A program made the translations under genes and the position numbers. A stretch of DNA of 64,000 nucleotides, taken from positions 7,355 through 71,354 of the forward strand of contig KB722770.1 in the NCBI GenBank assembly GCA_000349905.1, read 5' to 3'. The notes below the pieces were generated by a model, which saw only the letters and a program-made list of their open reading frames with translations, was not told where the DNA came from and searched no databases. Positions 48,966-60,135 of the stretch are shown piece after piece (position 1 is the stretch's first letter; every line of letters begins with the position of its first letter). This stretch comes from Volvariella volvacea V23. Taxonomy: Eukaryota; Basidiomycota; Agaricomycetes; Agaricales; Pluteaceae.

Positions 48966-49120
48966 TATACCCCTATTCTATCTTGGGTTGTATTTTCGTG
49001 GTGCTGCTCCTCATGGAGTGGGTTACTGTGATGACATAATTTGGATTGGGAAGCACTAAATCGGAGGTGTTTGAACCGCTGAATGTGTGGTTTGATGAGT
49101 GGGGTATACGAGTGCTTTAG
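48966..49120 (+). pseudogene. Relic of a second copy of the membrane-family C-terminus
   Basis: About 180 bp after gene C a frame reads YSILGCIFVVLLLMEW. After a TAA at 49037-49039 it continues FGLGSTKSEVFEPLNVWFDEWGI. This matches the last helix and tail of gene C (GYILLGCLIALLLLLGWW; GLGDVDTKLFEPLDEG). No matching exons 1 and 2 were found. It is the tail of a decayed tandem duplicate. Confidence 0.7.
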
Positions 49121-49488
49121 TGAATATGACGGAGATAACAAACATTGAGTAGAAATAGTTCATGGGGGCGTTACTTAGCGTTGAGCTTGATGGTATCGGT
49201 GTACGTGTTATTAGTATCATAAATATAGGCATTTCATATTGAAGTGACTGGACGCGGCGTCCAAGTTGCTGGACGCATGTGTTTGCACAAGTTTGACACC
49301 AAGGCGGTGAACGCCAATACCGAGCGAACTGCTTGATACCTTCAATCATCACGATACCCACACTATACCTTGCTTTCTGCTTTCGACTACACTCCTTCCA
49401 CCAACTTATTCAATAGCGCTAGTTCATCAAGTGACTCAAGTACCCGTGTGCCCATCAATCTAATAGGGAACCGGTTTGGAAGGAAAGG
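49121..49488. other. Intergenic, upstream of the SH3 gene
   Basis: Presumably 5' UTR and promoter of the SH3 gene. No other feature recognised. Confidence 0.4.
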
Positions 49489-50995
49489 ATGGTATTTGCC
49501 AATCTACAAGCGCAGGAGAAGGACGCTTTCTTTTCGCTTTTGGACGAGTAAGTTCTCTCCTTCGATAGTCTTATGTAGCCTCCATCAATATCTGAGCGGT
49601 CCATCAATCACTGTGTGCGCTTGTCTGCGTCCACACGACGCAATTTGCCCCACTGTTTCTATCGCACCTCACGCTCCTCAATATGACCCCTTGTCACTGT
49701 CCCTGACGACCTCGATACACCGTACAGATACTTTGCATCTCGTCCTGAACTCTTCGCAAGTCTAAATCAAAGCGGGGACCCAGCTGCTTCAAATGCAGCA
49801 ACAGCAGCGGCAGCATCTAAGCTCCTTTCCGCGGGCGTGAAGCATGGAGTAGTCCCCAAATCGAGCCCACTCGGCCAAGCTGTACGTTTGTTGACATCAT
49901 AGCTCCAATTCATTTCTCTTTGCTTCACCCTTCCTGTCAGGGAATGTGCTGACCAAGGTTATGCATATCTCGATTTCGTGTTCGATATTGGACAGGCATC
50001 AAACCCAGCAGTCAACAACGCAATGGGGAGGGTAGCTGCTGCTTCATTGACATTTGGAAGTCGAGATACAAGTAATGCGGATAGTACAAGTAGTTCTGGG
50101 AGTCGCGGACCTCCACCTCTTGTTGGACCTAGGGGTACACCTCCAGCTACGCCTGGGAGTGCTGGAGGTTTAATGTCTTCGAAGGTGAGCGTGAAATTAT
50201 AATTCACAGAATATCAGCGGAAGAATCGCTGAATGGAGTACTCGGCGATCTCAATATTAGAATATAGGTCGCATCGACACATCTTCAGCCAAGAACATGT
50301 TCCTATCCTCCATCCGCGGCAACAAATCCGATACGAACAATAACAACAATGCGCCTGCGTTCCCGACACCACCCGCAAGCTCTTCCCTCTCCACAAGAAA
50401 GGGGTTGGGTGGTTTTTCTTCTCCGCCTAGGAGATCACTGGACCACGGGAACGCACCAGAGAGAACTCCCTCCCCGCCTCCAGCAGCAGCGGCACCACCA
50501 CCTCCGCCTCCTCCGCCTCCTCCGCCCCCACCGCAGCATAAAAAGCAAGATGGAGAGTGGGTTGAAGCTGTTTACGATTATACATCCGACGTGAGTTGCC
50601 CAAGCGCTTCTGCCTCTACGAGTACTTTATCACTGACCCTATGTCTGGCCAAACCGATGCAATTTTATTATTTGTATACAGGACGCAGGTGATTTAGAGC
50701 TGAAGGAAGGACAGAGAATTTTAATTATCAGGAAGGACTCCGATGATTGGTGGGTTTTTTGTCCATTGCTCATACATCCCCCCTCGTCCTGCACCCTCTC
50801 CTTCTCTCCCGTCCAACCCTATTGTTCCCTCTTCATCACTTTGAATATCCTTAGATACTTCAGCCTAGTCTTCCTTTTTGTTTCTCGTTTCTCATGCTAC
50901 ATGCTGACGATGGCCCGTTTTATTGTAACAGGTGGACCGGGGAAGTTAATGGTAAACAAGGACTCTTCCCTGCCGCCTACGCCAAACCTGTATAA
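49489..50995 (+). CDS. SH3-domain adaptor with polyproline tract (LSB/PIN3-like)
   Basis: Exon 1 (49489-49547), exon 2 (49728-49881) and exon 3 (49996-50184) join in frame to MVFANLQAQEKDAFFSLLDE-YFASRPELF, an Ala-rich linker and a Gly/Pro/Ser-rich region. The next exon, from about 50297, encodes an Asn-rich stretch and an uninterrupted polyproline run (about 50500-50530). EWVEAVYDYTSD then opens an SH3 domain. Two more introns separate DAGDLELKEGQRILIIRKDS and WTGEVNGKQGLFPAAY, the rest of the SH3 fold, before TAA at 50993-50995. The ALYDY, WW and FPxxY positions are all present. Such proteins bind proline-rich partners in actin patches and endocytosis. The polyproline tract could bind its own SH3 or profilin. 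Confidence 0.85.
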
Positions 50996-51211
50996 ATTGT
51001 ACAATAATGGACGCTCTTTCCGTGTATTTCAGCAAGGTGTATCACTATACATGCAGCCATCGCGTTTGCTGTCCAAGTACAGTGTTTGGCTATGCTTGCA
51101 GATATTAGCATGAGTACTTTCGGGTTTGTCAGCTATTTGGTAGGATCCCAACATTCCTTGGGGTGCCACTGGCTACCTTGTGGCTACCAGCATCCTCCTA
51201 CTACCTTCGTC

Positions 51212-53238
51212 ATGGACAAGGTCAAGCTTGCTTGCCTTATTCTTGGAATGGATTCCCCTTTTGATCGCATTATTATTATCAAGGTCTCACTAGACGCTAC
51301 CGTCGCGGAGCTGAAGGAGGTGATCTGGGAGCGAAGCGATAAGACGTTGCCTGCCGTGCGATTTGACCTTTATGCGCCCAATGTCCCCATACCCCACAAG
51401 GAACCTGCCACTTTCAACCGTGTTGTTGCCGAGCTAAACATTCATGATGAGCTCGCTTTCAAGAAGCTCTCTTCCTGGACGATGATTTCAGAACTCGCTC
51501 AGCTCAAGGACTCCCAACCACGACAGCTTCATATCATCGCATATCACCAATTGGGTATGGACGCGTGCTAACCAGATTTGTTGCTAGATTAGTGACCACC
51601 ATCATACAGAGCCGCGCTATAGGTTATTAACAGCAGAAGAAGCTCTAAAAGACGAAGACAGTGATTTGGTGCCTGACTGGTCGTTCCACTATCGAAGTTC
51701 GTTTGGTATTTGGTTTTATTGCCGCTGATTTTACTCTCTTCAATAGATTTTATGAAGGCTGTGAGTAATTTAGGCAGCACGCCCCCAAAGTCTTCAAGGG
51801 CTGCCTTCTATGCCTCAAACCAAGCCACCGACGCTTGTGTTATCTTTGACGGACGCTACGATCCAAATCAGCCGCTCAATACAATCGCACCACCAATCGA
51901 ACTATTCCACCCCATCTTTTCGAAATTCACCGTCCTGAATAGCCAGTCCATCGTCGTGCCAGATGATATCGTGAGAGGAACCGCTTCACTCCTCAGATAT
52001 GCATCAGCTATTCGCCCGGGTCAACTGGGTGAGATAACGCATTCTACCGAGCTTCGCCGAAAAATACTAGAAGTCCTGTGTGTTCAGGTCTCACAGTTGG
52101 CTAACGACGACAAGAGCATTTCAGATGGCGTTCACTTACTTACTGTAGGCTCTGATTCTTACCCGCTCTTGGTTCTTGAAGTGAAGAGTGAGCTCGGCGA
52201 AGGTGGCTCCGATCCAGCCGTTCAGGCCTCTTTCTCATATAAGCGCTCGTGGTTGCAGATGCGGGTGCGTGGTGAGTAATTATGCCGCTTTTCGTTATAC
52301 TCACTTGTGTTTTAGATGGTCGTCTCTCGGAACAAATGCTGCTGTCCTTCTTTTCTCATCGGCGCTGCTGGCCCCAACATCGCAGTCCTCGGAGCGGTGT
52401 TTACTGACAAAATTATCGTGCAGCGGCTCACGGACTACATCTGGACTGTCCGGGCCAGAACGTTTGAGCGAGACCATGTGTATCGGGTTCCGCGTTCTCT
52501 TTTTGCTCTTCAGCAGTGCCTAAGAGGTCTCGCTGACTGGTATCGGAATCTCTCTTCTGTCCCCTCACTAGTGCCGGACGAACCCCATCCACGCTACTTC
52601 CCGTACCCCAATACCTACATTGAAGAGGACGAACACGGGAACAAGGCCACCAAGAGATTCGAATATCTGGTTGCTTTGGAGAAGGAGTCTACTTGCGTTA
52701 CCTACCTTGCTGCCGAAGTAGTCGACGGTGCAACTATTGAAGAACGACACAAGCTAGTTATTAAGTTCTCGGACCGTTACGGAGAAGACGCCCACAAGCA
52801 TGCGCACAGTATAGGATTCGCACCTCGACTACGTTACTGTGGCAGATTTCCTGTTGGCAACCATAACGAACCTACTCCAGAGGGAATATTTATGGTTGTG
52901 ATGATTATATCCCTGGACGAACCGTGCACCGGAAATATGGTCCTGACACGCCTTTTGTTGACGCCGCTGTTCGCGATGGAATCAAAGCCGCCCTCGACGC
53001 TCTTCATGAAAGAAACATAGCCTTTGGTGATCTCCGCAGGCCCAATGTGGTGATTAGCGAGGACGGAAGGCCACATCTTATTGACTTTGACTGGTCTGGA
53101 GAAGCTGGTCAAGTAAAATACCCACTCTATATCTCCGAGTCCATTCGGTGGCCGCCTGGGGTCCAAGCGTTGTCGCCGATTACAAAAGATCATGACATAT
53201 GGATGCTTGATCATCATTTCGCGATTGCTCCTCAGTAG
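51212..53238 (+). pseudogene. Crinkler-type protein: ubiquitin-like header, PD-(D/E)XK nuclease-like and kinase-like domains; one-base frame break
   Basis: The start at 51212 gives a beta-grasp header of about 115 residues (KVKLACLILG, ATVAELKEVIWER, LYAPNVPIP, QLHIIAYHQL) like the N-terminal domain of Crinkler effectors. After two short introns a middle region carries GDVHLL-like and LLVLEVKSELGEGGSDP motifs. These match the D...ExK core of the REase-fold nucleases found in this class. Downstream is a kinase-like fold: KLVIKFSDRYG (Lys), HERNIAFGDLRRPNVVI (catalytic loop) and LIDFDWSG (metal site). Near 52900 the frame shifts by one base inside the kinase N-lobe-to-loop region, so the longest continuous frame stops at 53020 while the C-lobe continues in another frame to 53238. 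No splice site explains it. Known relatives act in nuclei or on DNA in conflicts between organisms. Whether this copy is live depends on the break. Confidence 0.78.
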
Positions 53239-53708
53239 AAGCAGGATTTCAAGGTAGTTAGGCTTGTATATTATGATCGCTGGACCTTTTTTTTGTGATA
53301 ATATTGATGACCTTGATATTGTCACTATACCACTATAGGATTGGTGTCAATGATGACAATCTCCGCGTTTAGTACTCAAAAGCCTTGCCCTGCTACAGTT
53401 CAGTATTATCAGCACCTTCACACCTGATACCTTGCACAAGGATTGAATACTTCGTAGCTTTTCCTCCAACCGTACATCACACCTTTATCACGTGTGGGAG
53501 TCACCCTCAAGCCGACATCGCGGAACCCCTAATAAATAAAGCAGGTTAGGAGCCACTTTCCAATAAGCAGCTTAACTTCAGACATCGGACACTTGACTGA
53601 TAACACCGTCGTTATAACCATTATCCCGGCTCAAGTAGTGAGTTAGTTCGCTTCCTACAGTCTCAAGTGTCCACCATTCACCATCTGCATCTAGTACCAG
53701 CGAAGACC
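53239..53708. other. Promoter region of membrane gene D
   Basis: It contains AACACCGTCGTTATAACCATTA (about 53604), which resembles AACACCGTCGCTACCGTTCATTA upstream of gene E (about 55138). No gene seen. Confidence 0.5.
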
Positions 53709-54797
53709 ATGACAGCAGACCGCTCTCACAAAATACACCCTACTGGCCTAGCAAAGCCCGACGCAGGAGGCTCAGACTTGGGAACCCACAACTTGAACCA
53801 AAACGCCAGTAGCCACGGCGATAAGGACGATAACGAATTTTACTACCCTTCTGACACCACCGTAAATGTGTATCAGCATCGGAATCATTCCGGTGATGGG
53901 GTGAACTCTGGTTTGGAGAGGGAAGATAGCGCTGAGTCTGATGCCCAGACTTGGACATATCCATTTCCTGCTTTTGGCGCGAGTCCGCGGGTCGGTAGTG
54001 CCCACATTGGTGCCAGTGGAGTGTCTGAGGAAAGTACGTCAGATCAGGAGATGTTGAGTCGGGAAGGTAAGAGCACCATTCGTTCAAACTGTGCGTCAAT
54101 GGAGAGCTCATCGCTTGGTTGTCTGTATATAGCTACAATCAACTACTCAGACCAGCTTCACACCATGACCTGCATCGTAAGTTTTACTTTACATCCGGTC
54201 CTCACCGCTCGTTAAGATCACAGCGCTACCAATCCACTGCAGTCTTCACTCCTCGCAATTTTGTCCTTGCTCTTCCTCTTCCTTCTCGCATCGGCATCGT
54301 CAGGCTTCATACAAGGTCTTGTACTTCTTGTGCTCCTCGTCTGTGCCATGCAAGCCTTCATTGCAGCATCGTCCGTCTATCTTCGATTCGAACTACGGCG
54401 TGCCTTACTTCCTCAATGGCACTTACTGAGCTATGACGAAAAGTCAATGAACCGAGTTGGAGTGAACAGACTCCACATATGGGCTACGGCGTATAAACTC
54501 TTGGAGGTTGCTTGTCTCCTGATATGGTTGGAGTCGTACTCTATAACCCGTGGTCTACTGCAACACGCATACAAGCAGATTGATGAGGATATAACGTGGA
54601 TATATATTGCCCTGGGTTGCTATTGTCTCATGGCAGCTTTACAAGGCGCGATTTGTACACTTGTTATTCTGGGATTGGAGAAGGTTGATCCGCAGCAGGA
54701 GTCGATAGGGGCAAAGTGGTTTGAGAAGCTGGAGGGGGTGTTTGGGTTGTGGTGTATTGGTCCGAGCCCGCAAGCGAGTGATCTTGAAAGGTGTTGA
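53709..54797 (+). CDS. Member D of the multi-pass membrane protein family
   Basis: Exon 1 (53709-54066; an upstream ATG at 53667 is possible) encodes an acidic, His/Asn-rich soluble domain ending near DAQTWTYPFPAFGASP. A 66-bp phase-1 intron leads to exon 2 (54133-54176), 44 nt, coding ATINYSDQLHTMTCI. A phase-0 intron leads to exon 3 (54243-54797). It codes SSLLAILSLLFLFLLA (helix 1), a second helix pair, LHIWATAYKLLEVACLLIW, and the tail GLEKVDPQQESIGAKWFEKLEGVF. All joins are in frame. Exon lengths, phases and the DAQTW...PF motif are shared with gene E directly downstream, so the two are a tandem duplicate pair. Function unknown. Confidence 0.75.
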
Positions 54798-55250
54798 TGT
54801 TGGTTGAATTGGGTAAAAGTCAAGATGCAGGTCATTGAGCTTTATGGATTTGTTTTTGTTCATGCTACTATAAATATATGAATGAAGAAATCTTAATTCG
54901 CGTTTATATTCATTGTTTACTGTTGCAGTAAATGGTGTCAACATATTCAAGTCAGTATCTCCACTCCTGCTGAACATCCGCGGGGATAGGAGTTGTGGTC
55001 TCGGTCCTAGCTCCTAACTCCAAAAGAACCCCTTTAACCTCTAGAAATAAGAGTCAAACCACGAGCCCCTTTTCACTACTAGACTTGACCTTCTACCATT
55101 CACTCACCTACCCACTTACCAGCTGAACACCTCGCACAACACCGTCGCTACCGTTCATTACAACTGACACCCAAGCTAGCATTGTGAGTTATGCTTCTCC
55201 CCACTATGCACGATACTCATAAACTCCTTCGTGATCGGCAAGGAGTCACC
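54798..55250. other. Spacer and promoter between tandem genes D and E
   Basis: It holds the AACACCGTCG-containing block shared with the gene D promoter. No other feature. Confidence 0.5.
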
Positions 55251-56502
55251 ATGTCCACTTATTCATACCAAATACTGCACCCCGTCGATCGCGACACGAG
55301 GCAGCCCGAGGCTGGAGACTTGGACTTTGTCACGATCAGTCTCACACAAAGTGCCGGTGGCCGAATGCAAGCCCGGGGGGCTGCGCCAAATACCGTATAC
55401 TGGCACTGGAGTTCGTACGGGGGCAAGGAGCTAGAAGACGGCCTAGGCAACGAAGAGGGGGTTGATGCTCAGACATGGGCGTTCCCCTTTTTTGCACCAA
55501 GTCCTGAGGATGAGCCGGCGACAAGTCGACAAGGTAAGGGCGCTACTCGGGCTCGTTGGAGTCGAACGTCTACTCATTCGGGCTTCATTGCCATTGCAGT
55601 TACGCTCGCTCACCTCAGACAGGCGAATACCATGGCTCGTCTTGTAAGTCGCGCAGTACACACTGACATTGGGTTCCGAATGCTAACAAACCTCCACAAC
55701 GCAGTCTCTGCTCCTTATGATCATCTCAGGCCTTTATATGATCACATTAACCATAGCACTATGCACAACAATCACCTCACCCTCTCCCATCTCATTCGAG
55801 TCGAACACTGATCCAAACAGCGACGACTCGGACGCATTCTGGGGGCACACCCGATCGCGATTCGGACCAATCCTCGTACCGGTATTAATCACCTTTGCAA
55901 TCCAACTGTTCGCCGCATATCTGGCTTCGACGGTTGGTTATTCCTTGTGGAAGTCCTTGTGGTCTTCCCACTGGCACCAGCAGGCCGGCGAGAAACTCGC
56001 CGAGTCCGAGTCCGAGTCCGAGTCCGAGTGCAGGCCACTAGCCGTAGGATGGACCCAGATTGACCACTCGGACTTGGACATCAACTCGAGTCCGGACTGG
56101 CCACGCTACCCGCTGTCCCGGGGGCTCGGAGTCCCAGCCAAACGACCGTGGTGGGTCTGGACACTCAACCTCCTCGAACTTTTCACCCTCGCTTCGTGGG
56201 CTCTATCCATGTACTTCGTTCTTCCAGGTCGGATGGGCGGGCTGTTCGAGCGCGCCTATGAGCCGGGGTACGGACACAGGACCTTGGCGTATACAGTTTT
56301 CGTTTGTCACTCGGCGATGGTGGTTGTGTTGAGTGTGGTTTGTGTGGTTGCGTGGATGGGGTTGGGGGAGGTGGGGGATGATTATGAAGAGAGTGTGGGA
56401 GCGGGGGCGTTTGAGGGGATGGGACGGGTGTTGGAGAGGGTGCCAGTGATTGGTGGGTGTGTTGGCAGTCGTTGTGAGCGGGGTGACTTGGAGGAGTGTT
56501 GA
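55251..56502 (+). CDS. Member E of the multi-pass membrane protein family
   Basis: Exon 1 (55251-55533) codes MSTYSYQILHPVD and an acidic region with DAQTWAFPFFAPSPED. A 66-bp phase-1 intron leads to exon 2 (55600-55643), 44 nt, coding VTLAHLRQANTMARL. A phase-0 intron leads to exon 3 (55705-56502, 798 nt). It codes SLLLMIISGLYMITLTI (helix 1), helix 2 (ILVPVLITFAIQLFAAYLAS), and an extra hydrophilic loop with a SESESESESE run. RPWWVWTLNLLELFTLASW, further helices and a Gly/Val/Glu-rich tail with GLGEVGDDYEE complete it. It is the longest member, mainly through the loop insertion. Gene D is its head-to-tail neighbour. Function unknown. Confidence 0.75.
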
Positions 56503-56791
56503 TGCATGATGGGTTTCGTTGGCTGATGGCGTTAGCGCAGGTGATTGGTTCTTATGTATCTACTAGCATATAATGGACTCGAATACATTTCTTCAAAAAC
56601 TCCAACTTTCTGCATGAGCTGGCACAAAGAGATGCTAATTGAGCAGTATCGCGGCAAAGACAACAACATAGCGTCATACATTATATCTACAATCTGACAA
56701 GCGTCTCTTTCCAAGCGCAAACAGTTGGATCCACCAAATCGTAAGCAAACTCGTAAAAACTTGATTCACACCGCCAATTCCCACCCCAACC

Positions 56792-58206
56792 CTAATCCCT
56801 CTTACTCTTCCTCCCATGTCCATGCCCACTCGTGCTCCCCATCGTATACGTCACAGTGCCCAAAAAGACCAACCACGCGCCGAACCACATCATCTCCATC
56901 CTCACGCCCTCGCTCTTCCCGAACGCGATCACGCTCAGGATCAGGCTGACCGCCTTGCGGACGACGAGGACGAGCGTGACGGTCAGCGAGCTGACGCGGG
57001 AGGTGAGGCGGTGCACGCCCGCGACGCAGAGGAGCTGCGTGAGGGTGTTGAGGAGGAGGGAGATGTACGGCTTTGGGAGGGCCACGGAGGCGAGCAGGCC
57101 GAAGGACGAGGGCGGGGGGTTGAAGGACGAGGGGAGGGAGAGGAAGCGCGCGGGCGGGGCGGTGAGGTCGGAGAGCGGGGTGAACATGATGAAGCGGGAG
57201 AGGACGCTGGTGCTGTCGGAGGATGGGAGATACGGCTGGAGGGGTGTGAGGAGGGAGATGAGGAAGTAGAGGGGCTGGGTGAGGACGGGTGGGATCGTGA
57301 CGTGGAAGGAGACGGTGGGGCCGGAGGTGTTGATGGTTGAGAGTTGGGTCATGAGGTCTGAACGGACGGTGTAGAACATTGGGAGGGCGAGAAAGTGGAG
57401 GTAGAACATCGATTCTTGCCATGGTTGGGCGTGGCTGTCCTTGTCCTTGGTCAAGGATTTAGATTTTTTGCTGTAAGACTCTGGAACAGATACGGATGGT
57501 GTTGGCTTTGAGCGACCGTATTTGGAGTATGTCCAGTCCTGGACTAGACCGAGGAACCCTGAGAGGATGAGAGCTAGACTGAGGATTGCAATTCCCGATG
57601 CGTAGGAATAAGGATCAGGAGCGGCAGAGTCGAATGCTGTGGTTGGCTGAGGACGAGGCTTGTAAGCGGAGAGGGTGGTGAGAAGCACCCCAGACGTTAC
57701 AACCAAGACGGAGAGGACTTGGGTGAGGTTGTACCTGGATACGATGAGATACCATGCTGCAATGGAGTTTGAGGCACGTACCGTTTGCCAGAAATGAGGT
57801 ACCCCATAACCATACTGACGATCAATCCCCCACTCCGAAAGATGATGTGTACAAACATGGGAATATGATACGCAAACGCCGCGTTGTTCAACAAGGATAT
57901 GAAGTAGTACAGCCCGACTTGGATCAAGTATGGCACGATTGGGATTCTTCGCGGTTTGAAACGTGGTCCATAACGCGTCCATGTGATGTGTTTTGGGAGT
58001 CCATGCAGAGATATGAGTATGAACTGGAAGAGAGTTATGAGAGAGCCAGCATGAGGATATTGTGCCGTCAGCTGCTCCAGTGTGATCGCATTGCTGCAAA
58101 AAAGTTGAACAACAGCACAATGCAAACCCAGCGAACACCCTCACCTGCAACACCCACCAAAGACGAGGCCGAGAGTCGCAGACCAGTCCGCAACGAGTTC
58201 GAGCAT
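56792..58206 (-). CDS. UAA-family nucleotide-sugar transporter (YEA4-like)
   Basis: Exon 1 (58206-58145) reads MLELVADWSATLGLVFGGCC. A 50-bp intron joins SNAITLEQLT in exon 2 (from 58093), which has LITLFQFILISLHGLP, IVPYLIQVGLYYFISLLNNAAFAY and HIIFRSGGLIVSMVMGYLISGKR. A further intron leads to the last exon (to 56792) with QVLSVLVVTSGVLLTTLSA and several helices. It ends VRKAVSLILSVIAFGKS and a basic tail (GHGRKSKRD). Overall about ten membrane helices with the FRSG and RK motifs typical of the UAA family. The closest pattern I know is yeast Yea4, an ER/Golgi UDP-N-acetylglucosamine carrier linked to chitin synthesis. The start shares a 156-bp divergent promoter with the tRNA synthetase gene. 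Confidence 0.87.
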
Positions 58207-58362
58207 GTTGATGATGTGGACGAATATCAGTTGGAGGCCAGTGGCAGGGTCCCATAGCGCCCCTCCGCTGATGCCACCCAGGCCGCGGCGAAAAGGCGAA
58301 CTCGCGCTGCCGGCCCGGATCACGTCGCGTCCAGTCACACGTGATGCTGTGACAGAATTTCC
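58207..58362. promoter_or_regulatory. Bidirectional promoter between transporter and asparaginyl-tRNA synthetase genes
   Basis: Only 156 bases separate the two divergent start codons. The stretch is GC-rich, without a clear TATA box, so both genes must share control DNA or have their promoters in each other's coding ends. Confidence 0.55.
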
Positions 58363-60135
58363 ATGAACTCGCTCGCTTTCCGTCGCTGGGCGTCGACGTC
58401 GGCGTATCGTCTGCCTCCTACCATTCGCCAGCTTCTGTCTCCACGTCCTGGCGGCGCTGAAGCTGCGACGACGGAAGAGCGCATTACAGTGCATGGCTGG
58501 GTGAAGTCTGTGCGGAAGCAGAAGAATGTGTCTTTTGCGGTGATTACGGACGGGAGCACGGCCAAGGGACTGCAGACTGTGTTTGTTGGGAGCGAGAATA
58601 AATTAGTGCCGCAGTGAGTAGGAGGGGTGGTTGGTCAATCGATGCTGACTTGTATTTCAGCCTGACGAACGGTGCCAGTGTTCAATTGACGGGTAAACTC
58701 GTCCAAAGTCCCGGGAAGGGACAAGACAAGGAGTTCCTTGTCGAAGATGGCAAGGTACTCGGAACCTGTGACCCAGAGGTGCGTATCTCTTTCTTTGTAT
58801 AGTTGAATACGACTCATGCTCCTCGTTCTTAGCTGTACCCCATTCAAAAGAAGGCCCACTCGAACGAGTTCCTGCGCGACCATGCGCACCTACGAGCCAG
58901 AACGGATTCCATAGCTGCAATGATACGACTACGCGACCTGCTCGGCAAACGTATATCCAACTTCTTCGAGGCAAGTCCCATCTAATCCTGCCTCGTCTCG
59001 ACAACCAATCTCACATCTGCAGGACCAAGGATTCTGTTACGCCAATACCCCCATTATCACAGCCAACGACGCAGAGGGCGCAGGAGAAACCTTCCGAATC
59101 GCACCCCTCTCATCCCAGCACCCGTCTTCCTCCTTCTCCACCATCGTTCCTCCCACCGTCTCCCCAGCCACCAACACAGAATTCTTCTCCCGCCCCGCCT
59201 ACCTGACAGTCTCGCACCAACTCCACCTCGAGGCTCTCGCAACCTCCCTCTCGCGCGTCTACACCCTCTCCCCCTGCTTCCGTGCCGAGCCTTCCCTGAC
59301 CGGAAGACACCTGGCGGAGTTCTGGATGCTGGAGGCCGAGTGGGCATTTGTCGCTGGCGGGCGTGAGACGACGGGACCGGGACAGGGACAGGGGCAGCCG
59401 AGCCGCGTGGCAGAGGTCTGCGACTTTGTCGAGGCGCTGTTGAGGGACGTGGTTGGCGGTGTTGTTGTCGACAGCTTGGGAGCAGCGGCAGAGGAAGGAG
59501 GGAATGGACGTGGTGTTGCTCATCATTGGACACAGGAAGACCTTAGGCTGTTGTGGAAAGTCGGTGAAGAACGCAAACGGCAATCTCTCCTCGACGCTTT
59601 TAGCTCCAATAAACCATGGACAAAGATGACGTACACCGAAGCCATCAAGGAACTCGAGGCCTACAACAACAACGCGATAGGAAGATTCGAGTACGAGCCG
59701 AAATGGGGCCGGCCGCTGCAGAGCGAGCACGAGCGGTGGTTGTCCGAGACGTTGGTCGGCGGGCCGGTGTTTGTGACTGACTATCCTGCGTCCGAGAAGC
59801 CGTTCTATATGCGCATGAATGATCGTGGTGAAGAGGGGAGGGAGACGGTGGCGTGCTTTGACTTGCTGGTGCCGCACGTTGGGGAGTTGGTCGGTGGATC
59901 TGTGAGGGAGGAGAGGATCGATGTCCTGGAGAGGAGGATGGGCGGGATGGGGAAGGAAGGAGAAGGAGAAGGGGATGACGCGTATGGGTGGTATAAGGAT
60001 CTGAGAAGGTGGGGTGGAGCACCGCACGCTGGATTCGGGATGGGATTTGAGAGGCTGATCAGCTGGGTGGGTGGGATTGAGAATGTGAGGGAGTGTGTGC
60101 CCATGCCGAGGTGGGCTGGGAGGATGTTGTTGTGA
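58363..60135 (+). CDS. SLM5: Mitochondrial asparaginyl-tRNA synthetase
   Basis: The first exon (58363-58613) has an Arg/Ser-rich presequence-like start (MNSLAFRRWASTSAYRL) and the OB-fold anticodon-binding domain (ITVHGWVKSVRKQKNVSFAVI). Later exons give LVQSPGKGQDKEFLVED, LYPIQKKAHSNEFLRDHAHLRAR and TDSIAAMIRLRDLL. The class II core includes GFCYANTPIITANDAEGAGE, the motif 2 region YTLSPCFRAEPSLTGRHLAEFWMLE, and motif 3 GFGMGFERLISW near the end. The C-terminus at 60135 is complete. The enzyme charges mitochondrial tRNA-Asn. The organellar assignment rests on the presequence and on the insertions typical of fungal Slm5/NARS2 rather than the cytosolic enzyme. Introns are short and one lies in the AEF-rich catalytic half. 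Confidence 0.93.

Noticed and set aside
56802..57422. Long Pro/His-rich frames on both strands inside the transporter gene
   Set aside because: They overlap well-supported membrane exons and have the composition of frame-shifted GC-rich coding DNA.
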